A stretch of 64,000 nucleotides of DNA from Limnobaculum parvum. GTDB lineage: Bacteria; Pseudomonadota; Gammaproteobacteria; Enterobacterales; Enterobacteriaceae. Position numbers and translations under genes: made by a program. The stretch lies in assembly GCF_003096015.2 (NCBI RefSeq), contig NZ_CP029185.2:3010001-3074000 (forward strand), given 5' to 3'. The notes beneath the pieces were generated by a model. The model worked only from the letters and a program-made list of their open reading frames with translations. It was not told the DNA's origin and made no database searches. This document shows, piece after piece, positions 25,502-35,123 of the stretch (within the stretch, counting starts at the first letter, position 1; each line of letters begins with the position of its first letter).

Positions 25502-26263
25502 ATGATTTTAGATTCTTTCAATTTGAAAGGTAAAGTAGCCATGATCACCGGTTGTGATACCGGTTTAGGTCAAGGTATGGCATTAGGGCTGGCACAAGCC
25601 GGCTGTGACATTGTTGGTGTAAATATCACCGAACCGACCGAAACTATCGAGAAAGTTAAGGCACTGGGCCGCCGTTTCTTAAGCCTGACCGCAGACCTAA
25701 GCAGTATTGAATGCATCCCTGTTCTGCTGGAAAAAGTACTGGCTGAGTACGGTAAAATCGACATTCTGGTTAACAATGCCGGTATTATCCGCCGTGAAGA
25801 TGCCATCGATTTCACCGAAAAGAACTGGGATGATGTGATGAACCTCAACATCAAAACCGTCTTCTTTATGTCTCAGGCGGTGGCTCGTCAATTTATCAAG
25901 CAGGGCCACGGCGGTAAAATTATCAATATTGCATCCATGCTCTCTTATCAGGGCGGTATCCGCGTTCCTTCTTATACCGCGTCGAAAAGTGCGGTGATGG
26001 GGGTTACCCGCCTGCTGGCTAACGAGTGGGCCAAACACGGTATTAACGTTAACGCTATTGCGCCTGGCTATATGGCAACCAACAATACTCAGCAACTGCG
26101 TGCGGACGAAAGCCGCAGTGCAGAAATTCTGGATCGTATTCCCGCTGGCCGTTGGGGCTTACCAGACGATCTGATGGGCCCGGCAGTATTCCTCTCCTCT
26201 CCGGCTTCTGACTATATTAATGGCTACACCATTGCCGTTGATGGCGGTTGGTTAGCTCGCTAA
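25502..26263 (+). CDS. kduD: 2-dehydro-3-deoxy-D-gluconate 5-dehydrogenase
   Basis: A 253-residue SDR enzyme that reduces 2,5-diketo-3-deoxygluconate to 2-keto-3-deoxygluconate with NADH, completing the pathway begun by KduI. It has the cofactor motif TGCDTGLGQG, NNAG and the catalytic YTASK. The start at 25502 (MILDSFNLKGKVAM) gives the same length as E. coli KduD and follows GAGGGAGA; the longer frame from 25463 would begin inside the leader and is rejected. A terminator-like hairpin separates it from kduI. Confidence 0.96.
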   Translation: MILDSFNLKGKVAMITGCDTGLGQGMALGLAQAGCDIVGVNITEPTETIEKVKALGRRFLSLTADLSSIECIPVLLEKVLAEYGKIDILVNNAGIIRREDAIDFTEKNWDDVMNLNIKTVFFMSQAVARQFIKQGHGGKIINIASMLSYQGGIRVPSYTASKSAVMGVTRLLANEWAKHGINVNAIAPGYMATNNTQQLRADESRSAEILDRIPAGRWGLPDDLMGPAVFLSSPASDYINGYTIAVDGGWLAR

Positions 26264-26289
26264 GTTCCACCTCCTCTCTGTAGGATTTT

Positions 26290-26313
26290 GGGGTGCGCCT
26301 GCACCCCTTTTTT
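26290..26313 (+). terminator. Terminator of the kduI-kduD unit
   Basis: GGGGTGC-GCCT-GCACCCC is a seven-pair GC-rich stem followed by six T residues, 27 bases past the kduD stop codon. Confidence 0.9.
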
Positions 26314-26397
26314 ATTGCCCCCCCCTTTTCTCCTACCGTTTTGTCCCCTAAAATCCCCTATCGTTTCCATTCAATCAGACACGACGCTGACATTGCT

Positions 26398-26895
26398 ATG
26401 CTGAAAAAAATGTTCTTATTGGTATTGCTACTGGCAACACCGGCTTTATGGCAAAACGTACTGGCTACAGAACGGGCGGTTGAAAAACAGGCGACGCCAC
26501 AACAACAAGTTATCGAGTTTTATCACTGGTATATGACCCATATCGAACGCCTGCCATCAGCAGATCCAGAAGATAAAAAAACCTTCGAGAAATACATCAG
26601 TCAGGAAACCCTTGACCTGTTGAATAAAATTAATAGCAGTGAAAATCCATTAGATGCCGATTATTATCTCAGCGCTCAGGATTATGGCGACAACTGGGGC
26701 TCAGAGATCTCGCTATTGCGTGAGTCAATTGACGATACTCACGCCGAAGTGGACATTCACTTAGGTAAGACCGATGAGTTTGAGCAGACTTTGTATATCT
26801 CCCTGCGGTTGGAGCATGGCGTATGGAAGATCTATCGCGTACAGGACAAAGTAACTGACAATGATCTCTCGACTTGGGTTGAGCCAAAGCAATAA
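26398..26895 (+). CDS. Exported DUF3828-type protein
   Basis: A 165-residue protein with a signal peptide (MLKKMFLLVLLLATPALWQ, cleaved probably near LAT) and one domain resembling DUF3828: an N-terminal FYHWYM helix, a central LDADYYLSAQDYGDNWG and a C-terminal VWKIYRV strand. The function of this family is unknown; proteins of this type are periplasmic or secreted. The start at 26398 is preferred to 26293 because the longer frame begins in the terminator of the preceding gene. It stands alone between kduD and eptB. Confidence 0.78.
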   Translation: MLKKMFLLVLLLATPALWQNVLATERAVEKQATPQQQVIEFYHWYMTHIERLPSADPEDKKTFEKYISQETLDLLNKINSSENPLDADYYLSAQDYGDNWGSEISLLRESIDDTHAEVDIHLGKTDEFEQTLYISLRLEHGVWKIYRVQDKVTDNDLSTWVEPKQ

Positions 26896-27199
26896 CCTTG
26901 GTTATTGGTTAGTTTTAGTACCAACGTTTGTCTTGCTATAATGCGATACTTTCGGGTACCAAAATCAGGATGATTTGAGAAATCGCCCTTTTAACTAACG
27001 TAATCACCACGTTACCCTTATCAATTTAACAGATTGAATTATTTATATAAATTCAATTTTTTTACTAAAAATTTGCTCATTCTTTCGTTTTAAATGTGTT
27101 GTTATTGGTAATAATAAACATTAATTGTACTCATTTTTGTATACACTACCCGACCATCACAGAACTAAACCGAATGAGCCAACCCGACACATCAATTTT
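26896..27199. other. AT-rich promoter region of eptB
   Basis: The gap carries the eptB promoter in an AT-rich stretch (27000-27125). I see no recognisable regulator site, small RNA or repeat. Confidence 0.4.
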
Positions 27200-28855
27200 A
27201 TGAACAAACTCAAAGCGTTATCACAACAAAAAATATCTTTAATATTAGCTATTTATATCGGAGTCTTTCTTAATCTTTCGGTGTTTTACCGTCGCTTCGG
27301 CCACAGTTTAAGTTTTACTAAAATTATCGAAGCCGCTACCGAAATTCTGGTTATTGTTCTTTTTACTTTTTTCCTTATGCGTCTGCTATCGCTGGGAGGA
27401 AAACTGTTTTATCGCGTAACGGCCTCGTTGTTTGTGTTGATATCCGTTGCAGCCAGCTACTACATGATCTTTTTCAACGTGGTTATTGGTTATGGCGTGG
27501 TGATATCCGTACTCACTACCGATATGGATATGAACAAAGAGTCCATCGGCTGGCATTTGATTGTGTGGATGGTGTTGGTGAGCGCCCTGCCGTTGTTACT
27601 GATCTGGAAGAGCGGCCTACACAATACCCTGCTAGCGCAGCTCAAAACGCCAGGACAGCGTAAAAAACCGTTAGCCATCCTGCTAATAGCCGCTTTGCTG
27701 GTCTGGATACCGCTTCATCTACTAGGGTCTGAGCAAAAGAGTGAAGAAATACAATTAAATACCGACATGCCAAGCTATGGCGGTGTCGTGGCGCACTCCT
27801 ATCTTCCTTCTAACTGGCTGGCCGCGCTCGGTCTGCTTGCCTATACCAACGTTGAAGGCAGCCGAAACTCGCAGGATCTATTCGATCCGGCGAAACAATT
27901 TACCTATGTTCCTCCATCCGATATCGACAGCACCTATGTGGTGTTTATCATTGGAGAAACTACCCGCTGGGATCATATGGGCATGCTGGGCTATTACCGC
28001 CAAACTACGCCTAAAATGGAGAAAGAAGATAATCTCCTGATGTTCAAAGGCAAGTCTTGCGATACCGCCACCAAACTCTCTCTACTCTGCATGTTTGTGC
28101 GTGAGGGTGGGACCAAAGATAATGCCCAGCGCACATTACAAGAAAAAAATGTCTTCTCCGTCATGAAGTCATTAGGTTTCACTTCTGAACTTTTCGCCAT
28201 GCAAAGTGAACTGTGGTTTTATAACGATACCAATGTTAATGACTACCAGTTCCGTGAAACCATTGCCTCAGAGAAGCGTAACGATGGCAAACCTGTCGAT
28301 GATATGTTGTTGATCAACGAACTACAGAAGTCACTACAGCGTTACCCAAATGGTAAACATTTAGTGATTCTGCATACGAAAGGCTCTCACTATCTCTATT
28401 CTCAACGTTACCCGGCCAGTTTTGCCCGTTATACGCCAGAGTGTATGGGCATTGACCGTTCATGCACCAAAGCACAGTTGATAAACTCGTTTGATAACAG
28501 CGTGCTGTATATTGATACCTTTATCACCAATGTCATTGAGCAAATGCGGGATAAGAACGCGCTGGTGTTCTATGCTGCCGATCACGGTGAATCTATCAGT
28601 AATAATGCACACTTCCATGCAACACCGCGAGAGATGGCGCCACCTGAACAATTCCGAGTGCCGATTATGGTTTGGGCTTCCGACAGTTTTTTAAAGCAGC
28701 CGGAACATCATGACGCCTTTGAAAGGCTAAAAACCAAACATCAGGCCGGTGTGACACTGAATCACACGGAGATCTTTGACTCTATTCTCGGTTGTTTAGG
28801 CTATAACTCACCGAATGGTGGAATTAAGCAGGCGAATAACTGGTGTGGTAAATAA
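27200..28855 (+). CDS. eptB: Kdo2-lipid A phosphoethanolamine 7''-transferase
   Basis: An inner-membrane enzyme that moves phosphoethanolamine from phosphatidylethanolamine to the outer Kdo residue of lipopolysaccharide, lowering its negative charge. The 551-residue protein has about five N-terminal membrane helices and a periplasmic alkaline-phosphatase-like domain, with metal and nucleophile motifs IIGETTRWDHM, KSCDTATKLSLLCM (threonine nucleophile), HTKGSHY and AADHGES. The start at 27200 (MNKLKALSQQKISLILAIYI) aligns with E. coli EptB; the longer frame from 27125 adds a polar leader. In E. coli the gene is controlled by sigma-E and the MgrR RNA; I could not see such sites here. Confidence 0.93.
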   Translation: MNKLKALSQQKISLILAIYIGVFLNLSVFYRRFGHSLSFTKIIEAATEILVIVLFTFFLMRLLSLGGKLFYRVTASLFVLISVAASYYMIFFNVVIGYGVVISVLTTDMDMNKESIGWHLIVWMVLVSALPLLLIWKSGLHNTLLAQLKTPGQRKKPLAILLIAALLVWIPLHLLGSEQKSEEIQLNTDMPSYGGVVAHSYLPSNWLAALGLLAYTNVEGSRNSQDLFDPAKQFTYVPPSDIDSTYVVFIIGETTRWDHMGMLGYYRQTTPKMEKEDNLLMFKGKSCDTATKLSLLCMFVREGGTKDNAQRTLQEKNVFSVMKSLGFTSELFAMQSELWFYNDTNVNDYQFRETIASEKRNDGKPVDDMLLINELQKSLQRYPNGKHLVILHTKGSHYLYSQRYPASFARYTPECMGIDRSCTKAQLINSFDNSVLYIDTFITNVIEQMRDKNALVFYAADHGESISNNAHFHATPREMAPPEQFRVPIMVWASDSFLKQPEHHDAFERLKTKHQAGVTLNHTEIFDSILGCLGYNSPNGGIKQANNWCGK

Positions 28856-28879
28856 CATTCTGTCTATTTGAGTTTCAAA

Positions 28880-29024
28880 ACGGTAACTCCGGCCGTAAGT
28901 ACAATGAGTGCATATAGACATTGTGCTCGGCCGGAAGACCATCTTACTTAGCGTCAGCGTACGTTGGGCTTAGCCCAACGGGGCCAGCGCAAGCACTGTT
29001 CAAGCAGGCTTGCGCCCAACAAAA
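28880..29024 (+). repeat. Family A intergenic repeat, copy 3
   Basis: The core at 28889-28934 (CCGGCCG to CGGCCGG) is followed by the AAGACCATCTTACTTAGC flank, the hairpin CGTTGGGC-TTA-GCCCAACG (28962-28980) and the GGGCCAGCGC anchor with CTGTTCAAGCAGGC. It is shorter on the right than copy 2 and runs directly into the end of the leftward porter gene. Confidence 0.85.
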
Positions 29025-30467
29025 CTACTTAGCCTCAACCACCTTCGCGGTACTACTGCGGGTACTCAGCCCACCACCACTCAATACATCTTCCAAGGCC
29101 TCTAGCGTTACGCCTTTAGTCTCTGGTACCCGAGCCCGGATAAACACAAACCCAGCCATACAGATAACGCCGTACAGCAGGAAGCTGCCTGAAGCACCCA
29201 GACTGGCATTCAGCAATGGGAAGGTATAAGTGAGTAAGAAACAGGCTATCCATAATGAAAAGGTTCCTACCGCCATTGCCATACCGCGAATGCGGTTAGG
29301 GAAAATCTCTGACAGTAACACCCAAGTCACTGGAGCCAGCGTCAACGCATAAATCGCGATGGCAGCCAGCACCAACAACAGAACAGGTAGCCCCAGAACA
29401 CCAAAAGCATAAGCACCAGCAATCAGTACATAGATAATGGTTAGCCCCAGTGAACCTATCAGCATCAGTTTACGACGTCCCAATTTGTCAACCAGTGGCA
29501 GCGCTAAAATGGTAAAGATCAGATTAATCAACCCGGTTGCCACGATAGATTTTAACGTATCGTTAATATCAAATCCGGCAGAAGCGAAAATCTCCTGAGC
29601 GTAATTAAAGATAACGTTGATACCACACCATTGTTGGAACATGGCCAGCACGATACCAATAATGATAATCGGACGAACTTTAGGATTGAGTAATTCACTC
29701 ACTGGTACTTTCTGCGAATCACTTCCCAATGTCCGACGTATGTCATCTAATGTGGTTTCAGCATAATGCTGGCTACCAATGCGCTGCAGTACGCCTCTGG
29801 CTTTCTCAATTTTGCCGGCTTTTGCCAGCCAGCGCGGCGATTCAGGAACAAAGAACATCAGTACCAGAAAGGCTAACGCAGGTACCAGCTCCGCGCCAAA
29901 CATCCAGCGCCAGCCACTTTGACCATTCCAGCTTTGTAGCAAATCAGCCGCCGTCGAAGCAGACGCTACCGGCTCAGCAATCATCAGATTAACCAATTGA
30001 GCAGCCAGCACGCCAATAACAATGGTGAGTTGGTTCACCGCCACAAACTTCCCGCGTTTATCCGCCGGACTTACCTCTGCGATGTACATCGGACTTAATG
30101 CGGAAGCCAGACCAATCCCAACCCCACCCACAATACGATAAAACACAAACCCATCAAAACTGCCCGCAATGGCTGTTCCCCATGCTGAAATGGAAAACAG
30201 TATTGCTGCCAGAATCAGAGGTCGTTTACGTCCTAAACGATCGGCACACCAGCCAGAAATCAGCGCACCAAAAACACAGCCTACCAGTGCCGAACTCATG
30301 GCCCAGCCAGACTGGGCCGGATCGGTGATAGAAAAGTAAGCTTCATAGAACGGTTTCGCGCCGCCGATGACGACCCAATCATAACCAAATAGCAAACCGC
30401 CACAGGCTGCGACCAAACACATCATCCATATATATCCCATATTCAACTGATTTGTTGCGCTTGCCAT
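29025..30467 (-). CDS. MFS sugar porter
   Basis: A 480-residue inner-membrane proton:sugar symporter of the XylE/GalP/AraE family. Signatures are ADRLGRKRPL and VDKLGRRKLML in the paired loops, PESPRWLAKAGKIEKARG in the central loop and VPETKG at the end of the last helix. It is third in a leftward cluster behind yphG and yphB, so it probably imports the sugar they handle. In E. coli the yph cluster has an ABC transporter (yphDEF) instead, so this porter looks like a functional replacement. The 222-base gap to yphB may contain a separate promoter. Confidence 0.88.
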   Translation of the reverse strand: MASATNQLNMGYIWMMCLVAACGGLLFGYDWVVIGGAKPFYEAYFSITDPAQSGWAMSSALVGCVFGALISGWCADRLGRKRPLILAAILFSISAWGTAIAGSFDGFVFYRIVGGVGIGLASALSPMYIAEVSPADKRGKFVAVNQLTIVIGVLAAQLVNLMIAEPVASASTAADLLQSWNGQSGWRWMFGAELVPALAFLVLMFFVPESPRWLAKAGKIEKARGVLQRIGSQHYAETTLDDIRRTLGSDSQKVPVSELLNPKVRPIIIIGIVLAMFQQWCGINVIFNYAQEIFASAGFDINDTLKSIVATGLINLIFTILALPLVDKLGRRKLMLIGSLGLTIIYVLIAGAYAFGVLGLPVLLLVLAAIAIYALTLAPVTWVLLSEIFPNRIRGMAMAVGTFSLWIACFLLTYTFPLLNASLGASGSFLLYGVICMAGFVFIRARVPETKGVTLEALEDVLSGGGLSTRSSTAKVVEAK

Positions 30468-30689
30468 ATTCTTCCTCTCATTATTGGAAATCGGACAGCA
30501 GCTAGGGGAAACTAATAAAACTTCAAAACGCTATTAGTACCGCAATAAATATCACCTACGATTGCTGTCGATAAAAATATTTAAAATCAGTGCACTACCA
30601 GCTAGTTCACAACACTATTTTCATAAATTTAAAATGCCCGTGTTGATCGGTAAATCGTTGTTCCATCTGATGATCGGATTCCTGTTGAG

Positions 30690-31583
30690 TTACACCTCCG
30701 GCTGGCTAATTAAGCGCATGGTTTGATACAACGTTTCGCCAGGGGCCAGTCGCTTAAGCCCTCCACCCTGTTCTTGGTTATGGGCATTTGCGGCATGGCT
30801 CATCGGTTCAACGCAGAAGTAATCAAACTGATAACCCTCATCAAATGACGGATCGGACACAAAGATGAAATAGCAAGGTGTCGCAGGCTCGGTTGTCATA
30901 GTTAGTGACCAACGATGCTCCGGCCAATGGATCTGTGCGCGACCATCCCATTGGGAAAAACCATTATTTAACCAATGGCGTGGAAGTCGTGCCGGTTGGT
31001 TAAAATCAAGTTCTGCGGGCAGTGTGGCTTGATGTTCACCCGCCAACCACTGAGCCTCTTCCAGCCAGTAGCCGTCGGCTTTCGCTTGCAGCGTGGTTTG
31101 TTCGGTTAATGGGAAATAGGGATGCCAGCCCAATCCAAAAGGCAGTGCATACTCCCCCTGATTAGTGACGCTCAGGCTCACCACCAGCGAAGATGCCTGC
31201 AGTTCAAAACTCTGGCGAGCGGTATAACAATAAAGTTCTGATCGATGCTGGTACTCGAGCACCAGCCGATCATCGCGCTGTTCCAGACACTGCCACGGAT
31301 TTAGCCAACCATCACCGTGCAGATAATGCGGATCCCACTCGGTATTCGGCTTCAGAGAATAGGTTTCACCTTCAAAGGAGAAGCGATTACCCTTCACCCG
31401 ATTGCCAAACGGCACCAAAGGAAAACAGCTGGAATGTCCGGCACTCCCCGTTGCAGCCCCCGGCCGCAATAAGGGGACCTGACGCCGCTCGTGACAGCCA
31501 TACAGCGCCTCAATCGTTCCTCCCATAGAAGAGACTTTCACTATCAGCGCTTCATTTGCCAATGTAAAAAGCGTCATATCCAT
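30690..31583 (-). CDS. yphB: Aldose 1-epimerase family protein (YphB-like)
   Basis: A 297-residue cytosolic mutarotase-like protein, predicted to interconvert the alpha and beta anomers of an aldose. The catalytic histidine region LGWHPYFPL and the substrate loop FPLVPFGNRVKGNRFSF are present, as is the C-terminal VEPMSHAANAHN with the glutamate general base of the family. It lies next to yphG, as in E. coli, so I use the name yphB; the sugar is unknown. Confidence 0.82.
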   Translation of the reverse strand: MDMTLFTLANEALIVKVSSMGGTIEALYGCHERRQVPLLRPGAATGSAGHSSCFPLVPFGNRVKGNRFSFEGETYSLKPNTEWDPHYLHGDGWLNPWQCLEQRDDRLVLEYQHRSELYCYTARQSFELQASSLVVSLSVTNQGEYALPFGLGWHPYFPLTEQTTLQAKADGYWLEEAQWLAGEHQATLPAELDFNQPARLPRHWLNNGFSQWDGRAQIHWPEHRWSLTMTTEPATPCYFIFVSDPSFDEGYQFDYFCVEPMSHAANAHNQEQGGGLKRLAPGETLYQTMRLISQPEV

Positions 31584-31677
31584 TACCTTCCTTGCCGTTG
31601 TTTATTGCTGATTACCGCGATGTCTGGTGGAGCAATCGGTCTGCCCTCCCCGATTGCCCTCAGGCTTATTCGCAGGG

Positions 31678-34600
31678 CTATGTCCTGATTAGCTGGCTTT
31701 CCCCTGGATGAACGCTCTGCGGTGAGCAACCGGTAAACTTCCCTAGCATTCCAGACAGCGCCTTGAATTGATGGGCTCGGCTATGTGCCGGGTTTAACGA
31801 CAGCAAACGTTCAATGTGTCGCTCAAAGGCCGGTAGATCTGCCTGCCCGAGATGAGCTAACGCTTGAATGAACAGGCAGTTCTCCTGATGTTGTTGCTGC
31901 AGATCGCTATCCAGTGCCAACAGATCCGGCTGTGAAACCGCAAAGAAGTCACGACCAACGGTTTGCTTTGCCATCTCATCAGCCCAGTCCGCCATGCTGA
32001 TAAACAGGGTTGAAGCGCTCTGATTGTCACCAAGACAGTTCAGCGCAACCCCCTGATAGAACAGATAGTCAACCGGTTGATCGTTGTAGTAGCGATGAAC
32101 ATTAATCACTCTGTCGCCAGCACTGGCTTTGATAAAGCAGTCATGGGCCAACGAGGTTTGCCCCTGTTGTTGGGCACAGACCCCCAGCCAGAACCAGATA
32201 TCGTTGTCCGTCTGTCCAGAGAGTCTCCCCTCACTGAGGTTTTCCGGATAGTGCAGTGCCTGATGTAGCAGTTCTACAGCCTGTGCTGGCTGTTGCTGTT
32301 CCAAGTGTTGGCAAGCACGCAGCAGTTGATTAGAAATATACTGTCCGGTAACTTTGCCCTCACCGCCTTCCCACGGATGGAACTTCCGCTGTTGAAGGAT
32401 CTCTGCGGCCTGCTGCCATTTTCCGAGTTGGTTATACAAACCCAGTATTTCTGCCGTCAGATCGTCTCGCTGCCGTGCAACGGTAAAATGCTGCTCTAAC
32501 CGGCTGAGGCGTATTTGCGGATCGATAGCCCGTAGCTTGTCCAGCAGATCGCGTTCAAACAGCAGTCGCGCATCCTGAGGGGCTAGGCTGAATGCCCGCT
32601 CCAGATACGCTTCCGCCTGCTTTGCATCCCGCTGTTTATTCCATGCATAGATACCTAATCCGCGCCATGCATCAGCGAAATCAGGTTGCATAGCCGTACA
32701 TTCGCGCCATAGTTCAACGGCACGCTGATAGTTACGTTTACTGTAGTGGAAACAAGCCAGAAGATGGCGGGCGAAATAGCATTCCGTCAGGCTTTCCAGC
32801 ATGTCTACTTCATCCAGCGTGTTAGGGAAGCGTACATAAGCCGGGAAAGCAGCACGCGCATCCGCCAATAGCGATGCGCGCTCAGTGACAGGTAGCAAAC
32901 TGGCATGAAGATAAAGAGGCAGAGTTTCCTGATTGTTGAGTCGTAACAGTACTTCCTGAGCCAACTCGCGCTGGCCGCAAGAAAGCATCAATCCTGCCGT
33001 CAGTAGTGAGTTTATTCCACGACCGCCTGAAACTTGCCGCCACTGTTCCAGATGGGCCTCATCCCTATATTGCCGCCAAAGAAGATAATGTAAGGTTGGG
33101 TTTAACGGATATTCAGCACACCAGCGCGTCAGCCATTGTTGGCTCTCCTGCTGGCGTCCCGCCAGTTGCAACACCAGACCTTTCAGGCAAATCACCGTCT
33201 GATTAGCCGCATTGCTTAATAAACTTTGATGACAGAAAGAGAGTGCCTGCTGATAGTCAGCATCACACGTTGCCAGACGGGCCAATCCGAGGTAGCCACC
33301 GGATTTACCATTACCACTCCAAGTGGCACGATAGTAATCCTCTCTGGCCTGTTCAAGTTCTCCCTGACGTTCATACGCATTCGCCCTAACCAGACTGGCT
33401 AGCCCGCATACCGGGTTCTTATTCAGTTTATGGGCGCGCTTTAATGCCTGCGTGGCATACTCAATGGTCTGAGAATAGTTCGCTCGATTGTATTCCAGCG
33501 TGGCTAGGGCCAGATTGTTGCGGTAATCCAATGGATCCAGCTCAACACCGCGCAGGTAATAGTCAAAAGGTGAACGGCTGGCGTGGTTATACTGTTCCAG
33601 ATGTTGACCAATAAACCAGGTTTCATCAGTGCTGGTGATTTCTGCCGCCGGAAGTGGCGTGTTAGCGACCTCCGGCAATGGTGTTTCCTGCGGCTGATGT
33701 TCGGTATAACTCAGTATGACTTTATCCTGCGCATCAAACAGCGTGATGGTTAAACGACCGTCTGGATTCGTTGGTAAGGTATCCCGCTGCACTTCTCCCG
33801 GCTTCAGTGCAATGGTCGTATTGAATAGTGGTGACGCATGCTTGTCGCTGGTAATCACTAGACGGTAGTGGGTCAGTGGCGCAACCGCATGCACGCCCCA
33901 TACCACTTCACCGTTCCCCCGCTCCAGCTTCAACAGGGCATCACAAGATGCATTCTGGATAGTTCCTAGCGAGTTGTAAGGCAGAAAATTCTGCACAAAC
34001 TGCTTCTCTTCCCAAGCATCTAACCAAGTGAAATCTGGCTGATTATCGGTAAATACTCCGGTCATCAATTCGATATAAGGGCCGTTCTCATCCGTCAGGT
34101 TACGATCCCACGCCTGACCAAACTCACTATATCCCCAGGTCCACTGTTTTTTACCCGGTGAATAGTGATGATCCGCCACATGCAGTAAGCCACCATCTTC
34201 ATCATGGCAATAAGCGCCGACAAAGTCGTAGTCTGACTTTTCAGCCATGTAAGAGGTTGGAACCGGTACATTCTTATAGCGAGAGATATCAACACCCGCG
34301 GAGTAATCCACTTTATAGTAGGTGCCAGTGGCAATAGGGAAAGACGAGACGGCGCGCTTACCGTGATCGAATACTGCCGTCACATCCGGAGGGAAAACGC
34401 TCTGGTGACCATCGCCTCCTTTCACTGCCGGATTGGCCCACCATAAGAAATGACGGGGAGTCGGGTTGCCGTTGTACACTTTCGATACAATTTCCAGCAA
34501 TGCACGGTCGGGATGAAGAGTAAAACCGGTCATCACCTGCAAGCCACGCATGGGTTCCATCTCGCCCATCCAGACGGTTTTTGAACCGTCTTCCTGCTCC

Positions 34601-35007
34601 TGAATAAAGTAGTCCACTGGCATAAACGTCGTTGGACGGTGGTGTTGAGGCCAGTTGAACTCGATTCCGCCAGAGATCCACGGCCCCAGTAGCCCCACCA
34701 GTGCGGGTTTGATCACCTCATTGTGATAGACAAAATCCCGCTGTTTAATTTTATCCCAAGCTTTATGTACTCTCCCGCCTAACTCAGGGAGCAACATCAC
34801 TTTCAGGTAGTCATTCTCTAGCCATAGAGCACGATAAGACTTCATCACCTTTTCATCGCTGAGTACATCGGTTACACCATAGGGATAAACCGCCCCAGAC
34901 GATCCCTGATAAACACGATGTTCCAGAAACATAGGATGAATGTCCTGAGATCCCGCTTCATAAGTCGGAATATCTACCGTTTCCTGCCAAACTTTTACCA
35001 GACTCAT
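31678..35007 (-). CDS. yphG: YphG-like protein: DUF5107 domain plus TPR repeats
   Basis: A large 1109-residue protein. The N-terminal part (about 1-400) resembles the DUF5107 sugar-mutarotase-like domain, with ELGGRVHKAWDK, GIEFNWPQHHRPTTF and FLWWANPAVK. The rest is helical with many tetratricopeptide-like repeats (for example DAWRGLGIYAWNKQRDAKQA). Such proteins are thought to act on glycosides or to hold pathway partners; no activity is established for YphG. The start at 35007 follows GAGGGG (35012-35017); the ATG at 35019 lies upstream of that site and is rejected. It is divergent from the ROK regulator gene. Confidence 0.83.
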   Translation of the reverse strand: MSLVKVWQETVDIPTYEAGSQDIHPMFLEHRVYQGSSGAVYPYGVTDVLSDEKVMKSYRALWLENDYLKVMLLPELGGRVHKAWDKIKQRDFVYHNEVIKPALVGLLGPWISGGIEFNWPQHHRPTTFMPVDYFIQEQEDGSKTVWMGEMEPMRGLQVMTGFTLHPDRALLEIVSKVYNGNPTPRHFLWWANPAVKGGDGHQSVFPPDVTAVFDHGKRAVSSFPIATGTYYKVDYSAGVDISRYKNVPVPTSYMAEKSDYDFVGAYCHDEDGGLLHVADHHYSPGKKQWTWGYSEFGQAWDRNLTDENGPYIELMTGVFTDNQPDFTWLDAWEEKQFVQNFLPYNSLGTIQNASCDALLKLERGNGEVVWGVHAVAPLTHYRLVITSDKHASPLFNTTIALKPGEVQRDTLPTNPDGRLTITLFDAQDKVILSYTEHQPQETPLPEVANTPLPAAEITSTDETWFIGQHLEQYNHASRSPFDYYLRGVELDPLDYRNNLALATLEYNRANYSQTIEYATQALKRAHKLNKNPVCGLASLVRANAYERQGELEQAREDYYRATWSGNGKSGGYLGLARLATCDADYQQALSFCHQSLLSNAANQTVICLKGLVLQLAGRQQESQQWLTRWCAEYPLNPTLHYLLWRQYRDEAHLEQWRQVSGGRGINSLLTAGLMLSCGQRELAQEVLLRLNNQETLPLYLHASLLPVTERASLLADARAAFPAYVRFPNTLDEVDMLESLTECYFARHLLACFHYSKRNYQRAVELWRECTAMQPDFADAWRGLGIYAWNKQRDAKQAEAYLERAFSLAPQDARLLFERDLLDKLRAIDPQIRLSRLEQHFTVARQRDDLTAEILGLYNQLGKWQQAAEILQQRKFHPWEGGEGKVTGQYISNQLLRACQHLEQQQPAQAVELLHQALHYPENLSEGRLSGQTDNDIWFWLGVCAQQQGQTSLAHDCFIKASAGDRVINVHRYYNDQPVDYLFYQGVALNCLGDNQSASTLFISMADWADEMAKQTVGRDFFAVSQPDLLALDSDLQQQHQENCLFIQALAHLGQADLPAFERHIERLLSLNPAHSRAHQFKALSGMLGKFTGCSPQSVHPGESQLIRT

Positions 35008-35123
35008 AACGCCCCTCAAATTTAACCAGTAACACTGAAAAATAAGTTGAGGCCAGTCTAATAGACAAAATTGCGCGGATTATGCACAATGATCACGCAT
35101 TATAGTTAACGGAGTTAAGTGAT